From contig NC_083569.1 in the NCBI RefSeq assembly GCF_027579695.1, positions 71,869,149-71,933,148 on the forward strand: DNA of 64,000 nt. Reading direction: 5' to 3'. A program made the translations under genes and the position numbers. How positions within the stretch are numbered: position 1 is the first letter of the stretch; each line of letters opens with the position of its first letter. The notes beneath the pieces are model-generated. The model saw only the letters and a list, made by a program, of their open reading frames with translations. It was not told the origin of the DNA and searched no databases. Source of the stretch: Neoarius graeffei. Its lineage: Eukaryota; Chordata; Actinopteri; Siluriformes; Ariidae. Shown here piece by piece: positions 30,787 to 41,832 of the stretch.

Positions 30787-30990
30787 ATGCCCCCTTTTCC
30801 ACCAAAGCAGTTCCAGGGCTGGTTCGGGGCCAGTGCTTAGTTTGGAACCGGGCTTTCTGTTTCCACTGACAAAGAACTGGCTCTGGGGCCAGAAAAACCA
30901 GTTCCAGGCTAGCACCAACTCTCTGCTGGGCCAGAGGAAAGAACCGCTTACGTCAGCGGGGAGGGCGGAGTTGTTAAGACCAACAACAAT
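30787..30990. mobile_element. Partial copy of the CCCCTTTTCCACC DNA element
   Basis: Begins CCCCCTTTTCCACCAAAGC and matches the left 180 bases of the complete element at 42967-43495 (GGTTCGGGGCCAGTGCTTAG, GGCCAGAGGAAAGAACCGC), ending near GTTAAGACCAACAACAATA. The right inverted end is missing. Confidence 0.8.
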
Positions 30991-31396
30991 AACAAGCATA
31001 CCTGTCAACTTTGAGGTTTGAAAAAAAGGGATATTTCCCAGATTTTTAACTCAAAATAAGGGAAAATTTTGGAAAGTCATACCCTTCACCACCAGAAGTG
31101 GGTGTGTAGTTGAATGGGGGGCAATTTTCTATCTAGTATTTGTGATTTCCTGTACTCTGGTGCATGTTGGTGATAGCCAAGACCCAAACTCAATATGCTT
31201 ATGGTTTACAGAGTGCATTTGTGAATAAACTATACATTCATTTTTATTTGCTTTCAGTGGTACCAGTTATTTCCCAAATTAAGGGCTAAAATACGTATCT
31301 TATGTTAAAATAAGAAAGGTCATTATATAACCAGTCAATAAATTCAATTCCATTGCAATTTATTATGGTTTTACCATAGTCATGGCTTCGGAACAC

Positions 31397-31397
<1 letters not shown>

Positions 31398-31433
<36 letters not shown>
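31398..31433. repeat. (GATA)n microsatellite
   Basis: About nine tandem GATA units. Confidence 0.95.
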
Positions 31434-31792
31434 GTAATAAAGAGAAACTAGATGTAATAAAGAGAGAGTAATATAAGATATTAAACCAAGAGTGATTTAA
31501 AATGGGTAAGTTTCAGATAGAAAATAAAATAGACAATGAGTGGATAAAACAGTTAATACACCAATTAGTTTACACTAGGCTATTTATGAGGTCTTAGCCA
31601 GGACATACTTAATGTAAACATGTGTAGCTTACCTTTGATTATTTGGGAGGCTTTCGTTTTCCCCATGGAAAATTTCTTTGCGAGGGAAGAGTCTGGGAAC
31701 ATTCCAGCCACGCACTTGTTGAAATCATCAAAGAAAGAGAGGCTAATATTTTTCTTAGCTATTAGCATCGCCATCTTCACCTCAGACCTAAT

Positions 31793-31905
31793 CAGTGTTG
31801 CCAGATACTGCTGACGTTTTCCAGCCCAAAATATGTTCAAAACCCGCCAAAATGCACTTGAAACCGCCCAACTTGGGAGGGAAACTGCCCAATCTGGCAA
31901 CACTG
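31793..31905. mobile_element. 113-bp MITE, hAT-type target duplication
   Basis: The inverted ends CAGTGTTGCCAGA and TCTGGCAACACTG are perfect. The perfect 8-bp target duplication GACCTAAT (31785-31792, 31906-31913) points to hAT mobilisation. A shorter relative lies at 44219-44300. Confidence 0.92.
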
Positions 31906-32190
31906 GACCTAATCACTTGTTCAGCCTCGCCTCCGGACGTAGTTCTGTAATGACTGATGCCTGAGAGGGCGGGGACGTGAATTCATGGCCCGACTTCCTG
32001 CTGTAAACTCCTGTCAGAGGCGCGTCATGAATTCTGGACCTACCGACTTTTTTATATTGTGAAAATACGGACTTTTATATAATGTGAAAATACGGGATAT
32101 TTTCGGGAAAATAAAAAAAAAAAAAACGGGAAGACAGCGGGAAATAAGTCAAAATAAGGGATTTCCCGGGGGAAACGGGAGGGTTGACAG

Positions 32191-33350
32191 TAGGGCTGAA
32201 CGATCTATCGTTTTCAACCGAAAATCGCGATCTCAGACAACATGATTTTGGGATCGTCAAAGCCGCGGTTTTTCTCAGTGCTCCTAAACTGACCCATGTT
32301 TTGTTTCGTCAATAAATTGTCCTCATTTTTTACACTACAGACAAAAAAAATTACGTTCAGGAAAGCCTTGTGGCACTCAGTGTGAAAGAATTTTGTGAAT
32401 TCTTTCACAAGCACCAAGCCACTGTCAGTGACTGCCATATTTGCCATGACATCACATGCAGAACGACTGCTCGGCCTTCAAGGCAGCTATGGCCGACGAA
32501 ACAGAGCGATTTTCTGACCAGTCTTCAGAAACTGAGGCCCTTTTTGAGGTTGACACTGGACATGTCGGATTACATGAAGACGAAGCAGTGGGTGGCATTT
32601 TGCCTTATCTGGACGATTTGCCTGCAGAAGGCGAGATTTCCGACTCGGACACAATGCATGTGAATAATACCTCAGACTTCATTCAAGCTGGTCATGTTCA
32701 TGAAATTCCTACTTTACGCCAATATCGTCGGTGATTGGAAATTTTAGATGATAGACTGATTTTATACACAAAGCTATCCTGACATCATTTCCTCCCAACA
32801 TACAGTCTGTTTTCAAATTAAAATATCATTTTGTTGTTATAAATATTGATACTTAAAAACAGTTCCCGTGTCCGGCGCACTTGTTTTGCCCACTCTTCAC
32901 GTCTGATGGGATCCTTGGGAAAGGTATACAGACTATACCCAGCTTCCCTGGGGTTGGAGCAAAATCCAGCCACACAACGAGCAGGCATATTCACCAAAAT
33001 AAACGACTCAGACGCAAAAATATTCACTTGCAAAGCACTGGTGAACAACGAGAAGCTGAGAAAATGTCTGTCAGCGGTTCTGCATGTGACGTCATATCCG
33101 CCTTCTTCCTCGGCCGTGGGTTGGCTCACCGTGATATCGATTTATCTGCGTGGCGGGCCATTCAAAACTATGTTTGTTACTATTCTGTTGCGCAATGTGT
33201 GTCATTTTATTCAACTCAATATGGCTGAAATTAACATGTTTTTTGCTGTCAGGTGCACTTTAAGTCAAATCTCTCTGGTAACTCTTACCACTGAAATTGT
33301 GTACATTTCTTTCTTTTAGCAATTATTATCCTGTAGGATAAAAAGGGGGG
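32191..33350. other. Unclassified DNA-element-like region with two short reading frames
   Basis: Begins TAGGGCTGAACGATCTATCG, a start typical of fish hAT elements, but no matching inverted end is seen. It holds an acidic + strand frame at 32484-32734 (MADETERFSDQSSETEALFE, then a stop) and, on the minus strand, the N-terminal half of a THAP finger (32870-32988). The two face each other. Confidence 0.4.
32870..32988 (-). pseudogene. THAP-domain N-terminal half
   Basis: From the ATG at 32988 the minus strand reads MPARCVAGFCSNPREAGYSL, YTFPKDPIRREEW, AKQVRRTRE. This has the MP..C...C of a THAP zinc finger with the F-P-K-D and W-x-K-x-V-x-R signature. The second half (C..H with the AVPTIF box) does not follow. 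A splice donor may lie just downstream. Either a transposase exon or the first exon of a THAP-type gene whose remainder is not in view. Confidence 0.7.
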
Positions 33351-33779
33351 GAAATGTGAAGGAAATTTAGTGAATGAACATTCCTATTCTCTGTGTTTCT
33401 GTGTGTTGAGCTCAAGTGGCCTAGTGTACTGAGAAAAGTTGTTTTCCCCACATGCTGTAATCGCTTCTCTGTGGCCTTGGCTGGTGATAAGCAGGGTGTC
33501 TGAGTTCCTGCACATCCCAGAGCACGCCAGGTGCACGCTTTAACAAAGCTTCATAGAAAATCTTGAGCCAATCACGTGAAGACGCGAGCAGTAAGCGAAT
33601 GCCTTTAGGAGTATAATAGATAACAGCCACTAAAACACAACTCAGAGTGCGCGTACTCTCGGCATCACTGAAGTGGTGTCTTTTTCTTTTCTTTTTTCCT
33701 TTCCTATTTTATATCTCTGTTTTATATGATCTACTATAATAAATAACTGAAAAGACAACTGCTAAGCATTCTGAAGTGT
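33351..33779. other. No gene recognised
   Basis: No open frame of note. AGTGCGCGTACTCTCGGCAT and the following pyrimidine-rich block are unassigned. Confidence 0.35.
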
Positions 33780-33971
33780 TTATTAGAAGTTTCCATTACA
33801 CTAGAACTACAAAATATGACCACATCATCCCTGTCTTATCCACACTGCATTGGCTCCCAATCAAATTTTGTATTGATAAAATACTACTATTGACCTTTAA
33901 AGCACCGAATGGTCTCGCACCACAGTACCTGAGTGAACTTCTGGTCCTCTATGACCCGCCACGCCTACTTA
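33780..33971 (+). mobile_element. L2-like LINE fragment
   Basis: The + strand reads KYDHIIPVLSTLHWLPIKF, LLLTFKAPNGLAPQYLSELL, the L2 post-reverse-transcriptase region. It is cut at 33971 by a Tc1 element. LINE sequence does not resume on the other side. Confidence 0.8.
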
Positions 33972-35582
33972 CAACCCCGATTCCAAAAAAGTTGGGACAA
34001 AGTACAAATTGTAAATAAAAACGGAATGCAATGATGTGGAAGTTTCAAAATTCCATATTTTATTCAGAATAGAACATAGATGACATATCAAATGCTTAAA
34101 CTGAGAAAATGTATCATTTAAAGAGAAAAATTAGGTGATTTTAAATTTCATGACATCACCACATCTCAAAAAAGTTGGGACAAGGCCATGTTTACCACTG
34201 TGAGACATCCCCTTTTCTCTTTACAACAGTCTGTAAACGTCTGGGGACTGAGGAGACAAGTTGCTCAAGTTTAGGGATAGGAATGTTAACCCATTCTTGT
34301 CTAATGTAGGATTCTAGTTGCTCAACTGTCTTAGGTCTTTTTTGTCGTATTTTCCGTTTTATGATGCGCCAAAATGTTTTCTATGGGTGAAAGATCTGGA
34401 CTGCAGCCTGGCCAGTTCAGTACCCGGACCCTTCTTCTACGCAGCCATGATGCTGTAATTGATGCAGTATGTGGTTTAGCATTGTCCTGTTGGAAAATGC
34501 AAGGTCTTCCCTGAAAGAGACGTCGTCTGGATGGGAGCATACTGTATGTTGCTCTAGAACCTGGATATACCTTTCAGCATTGATGGTGTCTTTCCAGATG
34601 TGTAAGCTGCCCACGCCACACGCACTAATGCAACCCCATACCATCAGAGATGCAGGCTTCTGAACTGAGCGCTGATAACAACTTGGGTCGTCCTTCTCTT
34701 CTTTAGTCCAAACGACACAGCGTCCCTGATTTCCATAAAGAACTTCAAATTTTGATTCGACTGACCACAGAACAGTTTTCCACTTTGCCACAGTCCATTT
34801 TAAATGAGCCTTGGCCCAGAGAAGACGTCTGCGCTTCTGGATCATGTTTAGATACGGCTTCTTCTTTGAACTATAGAGTTTTAGCTGACAACGGCGGATG
34901 GCGCGGTGAATTGTGTTCACAGATAATGTTCTCTGGAAATATTCCTGAGCCCATTTTGTGATTTCCAATACAGAAGCATGCCTGCATGTGATGCAGTGCC
35001 GTCTAAGGGCCCGAAGATCACGGGCACCCAGTATGGTTTTCCGGCCTTGACCCTTACGCACAGAAATTCTTCCAGGTTCTCTGAATCTTTTGATGATATT
35101 ATGCACTGTAGATGATGATATGTTCAAACTCTTTGCAATTTTACACTGTCGAACTCCTTTCTGATATTGCTCCACTATTTGTCGGTGCAGAATTAGGGGG
35201 ATTGGTGATCCTCTTCTCATCTTTACTTCTGAGAGCCGCTGCCACTCCAAGATGCTCTTTTTATACCCAGTCATGTTAATGACCTATTGCCAATTGACCT
35301 AATGAGTTGCAATTTGGTCCTCCAGCTGTTCCTTTTTGGTACCTTTAACTTTTCCAGCCTCTTATTGCCCCTGTCCCAACTTTTTTGAGATGTGTTGCTG
35401 TCATGAAATTTCAAATGAGCCAATATTTGGCATGAAATTTCAAAATGTCTCACTTTCGACATTTGATATGTTGTCTATGTTCTATTGTGAATACAATATC
35501 AGTTTTTGAGATTTGTAAATTATTGCATTCCGTTTTTATTTACAATTTGTACTTTGTCCCAACTTTTTTGGAATCGGGGTTG
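33972..35582 (-). mobile_element. Tc1/mariner element with CAACCCCGATTCC ends
   Basis: 1,611 bases. Left end CAACCCCGATTCCAAAAAAG after TA (33970-33971); right end CTTTTTTGGAATCGGGGTTG. The terminal repeats are about 200 bases with inner repeats at AAAAAGTTGGGACA. The right TA is altered to TGTA. I recognise the family as a Tc1 widespread in teleosts and also reported in lampreys. Confidence 0.95.
34331..35274 (-). pseudogene. Tc1 transposase, first catalytic aspartate lost
   Basis: The start is at 35274 ([20 protein letters not shown]). Paired helix-turn-helix DNA-binding regions follow ([20 protein letters not shown], then [18 protein letters not shown]). The DDE domain begins at [11 protein letters not shown], where V replaces the usual first catalytic D. 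Near 34540 an apparent 5-base duplication (CTGTA in GCATACTGTATGTTGC) shifts the frame. The second part ([26 protein letters not shown]) is in another frame and ends at 34331. Inactive. Confidence 0.92.
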
Positions 35583-35823
35583 TGTATACATCATTTATAA
35601 AATATTATTATTGATAATTTAAATGAAATTCATTTTGTATCCATGATGAGGTGTTTGATATGAATTAAAACTGTTATGGTAATGTGTACATTTATCTTTG
35701 CAAACTAGATTTCCCTACAACCATTCCTCTGACATTTTAGAACTTATGTATATACAGTTTAGTATCATGTATCATTTGTCATCATTATATCAATGTTATA
35801 ACAGTTACGTGATTGAATTTCAG
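35583..35823 (+). other. Intronic sequence upstream of the hAT-like exon
   Basis: A/T-rich, no reading frame. Ends with an acceptable acceptor, GTGATTGAATTTCAG, at 35823. Confidence 0.5.
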
Positions 35824-36177
35824 AGAAATCATCAGCCAGATTCTGCGGAACAACAAGATGTCAGATGAAGCGCAGTCAGCAGTCATACTGATGCAGATGT
35901 CACAGGAACAACAAGAATCTACAACAAGCTCAGACAGAAAGGACAGGATAGTGAATTGTTTGTTTCTGAAAAGAAGGGAAACTGTAATCGTGTTGAACAT
36001 GTTTCGAGGTTTGTTGAATATTTTCCAGGATTACGTCAAGTCATTTCAGTCTGAAAAACTTATGATTCACACCCTTCGCAGCAAAATGGTGGAAGTTGTT
36101 CAACGTCTGATGGGAATGTTTGTGAAACCTGAACACAAAAGCATCCAGAAGTCTGATAAAGATTTGTCTGTTGGCAA
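35824..36177 (+). CDS. hAT-transposase-like protein, first visible exon
   Basis: 354 bases, open throughout. It follows a TTTCAG acceptor and ends at AA|GTACAT (phase 2). It encodes EIISQILRNNKMSDEAQSAV, then LFLKRRETVIVLNMF, MVEVVQRLMGMFVKPEHKS. There is no start methionine at the exon edge, so upstream exons are expected but were not found; a Tc1 and L2 scrap lie there. The protein resembles the middle of hAT-type transposases and related uncharacterised fish proteins. Joined to 39855 the frame continues exactly (SVG-N-DLRTGYVMAAQKM). Confidence 0.65.
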
Positions 36178-36258
36178 GTACATATGCATATGCTGACTTG
36201 AATAAAGCTAGATTAGACAAAACGTACTCACTGGGTGAACAGAATCTAATACAAATTT

Positions 36259-36301
36259 AATACAAATTTAATAATTAATTGTTAATTATTAAATTTGTAT
36301 T
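36259..36301. repeat. Perfect 20-bp inverted repeat
   Basis: AATACAAATTTAATAATTAA, a 3-base loop (TTG), and its exact complement. All A/T except four positions. It may be a hairpin or an A/T-rich palindrome. Confidence 0.9.
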
Positions 36302-36789
36302 AATTAACAATTATAATTACAACAATTGTTAAGCAATTTATTGTTATATAAAAGTACTTTACACATCTTTCAATTAATTTATTTTATAATCATGATTTAT
36401 TTATTTATTTAATATACATGTATTTATCAAAAGTGAGGTGATGTTGGGTGTGGGAGGTTTTTGCATGACCCAATAAAAATAACTTCAAAAATGTAATATA
36501 TGAGTAAAAGTTCACCAAATGCAACATCAGGAAAGTAGAAATTTTGAAAACACTTTCACAGTCATAACCCTACTGTCTATAGGCCTCCAAGTCTCTCAGC
36601 TCTTATAACATACATCAGCAAGTGATGCAACCTGGACACATCTTCAGTGATGTTACCTGGGGTCTTCCAAACATCATACACTCTCACCCAGGCAACCCAG
36701 CCAGGGGTGATCAAGCCCCAGCTTGTGTCCAGGTAGCGCTCCAGTCTTTCTTGATGAATTTGGTGAATTGCTGTCAGTTAGGCCTATTT

Positions 36790-39700
36790 GTTTAGACTTT
36801 GACTGTATTATTATATAACGGGACTTTAAAGCCAAAGAAATTATCACACTAATGGACACTTTCAGCCTAACACAACATGTACAAGGACCAACACACTCAT
36901 ATGGCCACACCCTAGACCTGGTTATTACAAAGGGTCTCAGTGTCTCTTTAAATGTTGTGGATATGGTATTGTCTGACCATTTTTGTGGGGGTTTTTATGT
37001 TTGTATGTTCCCTAATGTGCAAAACAGGTTAACAACTGTGAAGAAAAGGTCCATAAATGTGGACACTGCTGCTCTTTTTGAGCTTGCATTATCACAAACA
37101 TCTAGTCCTAGTCAAACTTCAGACTCGACTGATGTAAACAATCTGCTTTAAAGCAACTTCAACACAAAAATGTCTCACATCATGGATAACATTGCCCCCG
37201 CAAAACTAAAAAAAAAAAAGTCACAGGTAGGCAAAAAGCACCATGGAGATTGCATCCAGCAGTAAAAGAGCTAAAGAGACAGTGCAGAAAGACAGAGAGA
37301 AAATGGCGTCAATCTAAACTCCAAATAGACTCCCAAACCCATAAAAACATGCTCTGCCTATATAATTCTGAAATTTCCAAAGCAAGACAGTCTTATTTTT
37401 CCAACATCAACAATTTGAATAATGCTTGTGTGCTTTTTGCCCCACAGTTGAGAAATTATTAAGCCCCCCACCAAAATTTGCACCCGAGTTTCTCTCAACC
37501 GATAAATGCAACGAGTTCGCATCCTTTTTTATGGGTAAGATCGAGACAATAAGAGAGCACATAATGGTTCAGCTGCAAGTAATATGTCCACATAAATCAC
37601 CTCTAAGAGAGGTGTCTACACTTTAATGTCAAATTTTAGCTTTATTGACAAGGGAACTCTTGATAAGACTGTACACTTAATCTTAGTTCCTCCATATCTG
37701 AACTTGACATTATGCCTACTAGCTTTCTAAAATCTGTGCTTCACCTTATTATACCTGATGTATTGCAGGTTGTTAACATCACTGCAAACAGGTATCTTCC
37801 CCCAGTGTCTCAAAACAGCAGTTGTAAAGCCACTACTTAAGAAGAGTAACTTAGATGTCTCAGCTCTAAACAATTATAGACCCATTTCCAATCTACCTTT
37901 TATTGGGAAGATTATTGAGAAAATAGTTTTTAAATCAATTGACTATATTTTTAACATCAAATAACTGCTTCGACAAGTTCCATTCTGGCTTCAGAGCGAG
38001 TCATAGCACAGAAACATCTCTTATTAAAAGTTGTTAATGACATCCGCCTAAACACTGACGTAGGTAAAACCTCTGTTCTGGTGCTACTTGACCTCAGCGC
38101 AGCATTTGATACTGTTGATCATGGCATATTACTGCATCGCCTAGAGCACTGGGTTGGTTTCTCCGGCATGGTTCTCAGTTGGCTGAGATCCTACCTACAG
38201 GATAGATGTTTCTATGTTGCCATCAGCAACTATGTCTCCACATTAAGGTCCCTGACATGTGGAGTTCCCCAAGGATCAATCCTTGGTCCACTTTTATTTA
38301 ACCTCTACATGCTTCCACTTGGCCAAATCATTAAGGATAACTCTATCATCATAGTTATGCCGATGACACGCAACTCTATCTGGCCCTATCACCTAATAAT
38401 GACACCCCTCTTGAGTCCCTTCACCTCTGTCTGGACCAAATTAACGACTGGATGTCACACAACTTCTTAAAGCTAAATACAGATAAGACTGAAGTGATCA
38501 TATTTGGGGAAAAAAGATCAGAGACTCAGGATCGCTGCACTGCTAGAGCAAAAGGGACTTAAAGCACAAGATTATGTAAAAAATCTTGGTGTCATTCTTG
38601 ACAACGACCTTAATTTTAATAAGCACATAAAAGCGGTTACCAAGTCAGCATTTTATCACTTGAAAAACATTGCTAAATTAAGGGATTTTGTGTCAGTAAA
38701 TGACCTTGAAAAGCTGGTGCATGCTTTTGTGTTGAGCAGAATTGACTATTGCAATGGCCTCTTAACAGGCCTTCCGAAAAAAAAATCATTAACTGTCTTC
38801 AATTGATACAAAACGCTGCAGCCAGAGTCCTAACAAAAAGAAGAAAATATGACCACATTACAGGGCAGCACGGTGGTGTAGTGGTTAGCGCTATCGCCTC
38901 ACAGCAAGAAGGTCCGGGTTTGAGCCCAGCGGCCGGCAAGGGCCTTTCTGTGCGGAGTTTGCATGTTCTCCCCGTGTCCGCGTGGGTTTCCTCCGGGTGC
39001 TCCGGTTTCCCCCACAGTCCAAAGACATGCAGGTTAGGTTAACTGGTGACTCTAAATTGACCGTAGGTGTGAATGTGAGTGTGAATGGTTGTCTGTGTCT
39101 ATGTGTCAGCCCTGTGATGACCTGGCGACTTGTCCAGGGTGTACCCCGCCTTTCGCCCGTAGTCAGCTGGGATAGGCTCCAGCTTGCCTGCGACCCTGTA
39201 GAAGGATAAAGCGGCTAGAGATAATGAGATGAGATGACCACATTACGCCCATCCTGAGGTCCCTCCACTGGCTTCCTGTATCCTACAGAATTGATTTTAA
39301 GGTTCTGCTGTTGGTTTTTAAAGTGCTAAATGGGTTGGGACCAAGCTATCTAGCAGACATGTGTCAAATCCATACTCAATCTAGAGCCCTCAGGTCACAG
39401 GAAAATTTTAATTTAGCTCAACCTTTTGTGAACTCTGGTAGTGGTGAAGCAGCTTTTAGCTGCTACGCAGCTACACTCTGGAACAAGCTCCCACTGGATA
39501 TTAAGAAAGCCCAAACTGTTTCTAGTTTTAAAACCAAATTGAAGACAATTGTTTTCAGATGCTTTTTGCTGACTTTTTTTTTTAAACACACTAGACTTTT
39601 ATCACTTTTTTTTCTATGTATGTTTATTTTAAACAAATTATTTTTAAACTATTATATTTACTTTTGATAAAGTCTTGTGTCTAAGGGTTTTATGTCTTTG

Positions 39701-39850
39701 ATGTTTTTATTTAAATTTTACACCTTCTAATTTTAGAAGGTATAAATTTTCTAATTTCTGTTGTTATTTTAATTCTTTTTTTTCTGTTAAGCACATTGAA
39801 TTACTTTCCAAGTATGAAATGCGCTATATAAATAAACTTTGCCTTGCCTT
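36790..39850 (+). mobile_element. L2 LINE, degenerate
   Basis: + strand pieces in order: the end of the endonuclease (FSLTQHVQGPTHSYGHTLDL, near 36860), a linker (RQCRKTERKWRQSKLQIDSQ), and the reverse transcriptase (NNYRPISNLPFIGKIIEKIV; LLDLSAAFDTVDHGILLHRL; TCGVPQGSILGPLLFNLYM; YADDTQL out of frame near 38356). The C-terminal region follows (FYHLKNIAKLRDFVSVNDLE, LQLIQNAAARVLTKRRKYDH, then FKVLNGLGPSYLADM after the SINE). The tail is AAATGCGCTATATAAATAAA then CTTTGCCTTGCC. Frames are broken several times. Confidence 0.9.
38862..39233 (+). repeat. tRNA-derived SINE inside the L2
   Basis: Full-length, GATGAG tail. Perfect 13-bp target duplication ATGACCACATTAC at 38849-38861 and 39234-39246. 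It splits the L2 RKYDHIT motif. Confidence 0.96.
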
Positions 39851-39854
39851 ACAG

Positions 39855-40641
39855 TGATCTGAGAACAGGCTATGTTATGGCTGCCCAGAAGATGCTGAAG
39901 ATGCCTATCGACGACAAAACTCTGCAACTGATGTCTGTTCTTGATCCAGATTTTGTAGGGCACAGTCAAACAGAAAAGTCCCTGAAAATGCTTGCAGAGA
40001 AAATACCACAGGTATTTCCATCAGAAGAATCAGGTCAGCTGTCCGTCGATGCAGAAAGATACAATACAGACCAGCAGGTGAAGGAGTTGGCATCACAGTA
40101 TACCGGTAGTAAAGATTATCACATTGACAGTGGATTTTGGGCAAGGGTATTTTCAGTGGAGAGCTTCAATCAAGTGCGATACCCTGCTTTGAAAAAGCTA
40201 GTGACATCAATACTAAAAATATTTTCTGGACCATTGATAGAGGCAACCTTCAACATCATGGATGACATCATAGAGGAGGATAGAACAAAGATGACTGTAA
40301 CCAATATGAAGCTGTGGCTATCATCAAAACTGCCTTAAGGAAAAAAACATGTGAAAAGCACAGATTTCAAAGTATCTACAGCCATGAAAAAATCCTGCCT
40401 CAGTGCTTTTGCCACGTATAAGAAACATATTAAACAACTTAAAGAAGAAAAGCAGAAAAAACACAAAGAAAAACCGCAGACATCAGTGAAGTTACTGAAG
40501 TTAAAGAAGGCAAAGAGAGTTGCAAAGTTGATGAGGCTGAAAAAGAGAATTTTAGAGAAAGGCAACAATAAAAACCAGAAGAGAAAGAGGAAGAGCTCTG
40601 CTGGCAATTCCCGTCAGTGGAAACATATCAAAACAAAGTAA
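39855..40641 (+). CDS. hAT-transposase-like protein, last exon (frameshift pair inside)
   Basis: The frame from 39855 (NDLRTGYVMAAQKMLKMP) runs through LQLMSVLDPDFVGHSQTEKS, FWARVFSVESFNQVRYPALK and FSGPLIEATFNIMDDIIEED to a TAA at 40336. The last block occupies the place of the hAT dimerisation region. Around 40303 one base seems lost (CCAATATGAAGC for CCAATTATGAAGC), and in the A7 run at 40341-40347 one base seems gained. Correcting both gives TNYEAVAIIKTALRK and rejoins the same frame at 40351, which stays open to 40641. The lysine-rich tail is basic (KRKRKSS). An AATAAA lies at 40940. Decayed gene, polymorphism or assembly error cannot be told apart. Confidence 0.65.
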
Positions 40642-41832
40642 CAGTAACTTTCACATAGTCAAAATGCAAAGTCATGGATAATTTTGGCCCAGGTGTTTCC
40701 GCAAATATTGCTCCTAAGGAAAGAATTTTGAAATTAATGATATTGGCCATGCACTTTTCTGATTTTTGTGCTATGTAGTAATAAGTGAATTGAAAACATT
40801 TATTGGTGATTTAAATTGTCATCTGATATTGTGTGATGTGCAAATGCAATGTGCTTTCTTCTAGAATTGAAATTATTCATCACAAGTATCTGCTTTTATA
40901 AACTTTTTTTTTTTACATTTAATTACCTTTCAATTATTAAATAAAAGTAAGGCAGGTCTTGAAATAAGTTTGTTAGCTTTATCATTTTCTCTAATGTGGT
41001 TGTTAGGCTGAAAACTCATTTGTAGTCAGTAATGGATTATAAAATATAGATATTTTTGTATATGGAAAAAGCTGAATCTTGTTATTTGCTAAAATCCAGG
41101 AGTTTCTGAGGACATCAAGACACGTGGCCCCTTATGTGTATATATTGTAAAAAAGGTATCACAGCAAAAGCAGATTAAAAATGGTTGTTTCAATATTTAA
41201 ATTAGTAGTTTGGACATTCCACCGAATGGGTGCCATTTGCTTGTTGTACCACTCCCAAATTAAACTTAATTTGTCATATCTTTTCAACACTGATTATAAT
41301 ACACATATTTAACTATTCAAAATGTGTATTGGTCAACTTCAGGCTACGTTATTTATTTTTTTTTACGAGGTTTGGAAGTCAAAGATGGCTGTATACTCTT
41401 TATATGAGTAACAGGACTGAGTTTTTAGCCCAGGATTAGCTAATACATGGAATTAAGCCACATGGCGTCATCGCTAATAGCATGACCACACTTAGCACAT
41501 TCTAGTGATTTACCAAAAATCTGTATTTTTAAAATAAACAAATATCATCTAAAAATAATTTAAGTAACAGGACAGTATGTTGACATTGACCTTATCAGTC
41601 AAAGTTAAAAAATCATCAAATATACAGAAAAGTAAATGAGAGAACTAACTTTTGGTCTTCCCATGGCCTTCAGAAGACACAACTGATGTAACTTCCTGTT
41701 GAGCATGTGATTTATGGAATATTCAAAATTTGTCAGATGGGGTAATATGTTTGGGTAACATGACTGAGTGAAAACCCAGGGACACGACTAAAATGTATAT
41801 TTTAACTAAGATATTGTGGATTTCTTATGAAA
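40642..41832 (+). other. 3' flank of the hAT-like unit; no other gene
   Basis: A/T-rich. Candidate polyadenylation signal AATAAA at 40940-40945. No further recognisable coding or repeat sequence up to the fold-back element. Confidence 0.4.

Larger units (their letters stand above)
30997..32190. mobile_element. Non-autonomous DNA element with GTTGACAG-type ends
   Basis: Left edge CATACCTGTCAAC and right edge GTTGACAGTAG are inverted. Flanking inner blocks AAGGGATATTTCCC and GGGATTTCCCGGG face each other. It contains a (GATA)n run (31398-31433) and a complete 113-bp MITE (31793-31905). No transposase. Confidence 0.6.
36178..39854 (+). other. Intron of the hAT-like unit, containing an L2 LINE and a SINE
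   Basis: GT at 36178 (CAA|GTACAT) and AG at 39853-39854 (CTTGCCTTACAG|TGATCT). The phases agree (2 to 2). Most of it is an L2 LINE in the same orientation (about 36790-39850), whose TTGCC-repeat tail forms the pyrimidine-rich tract just before the acceptor. Confidence 0.65.
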
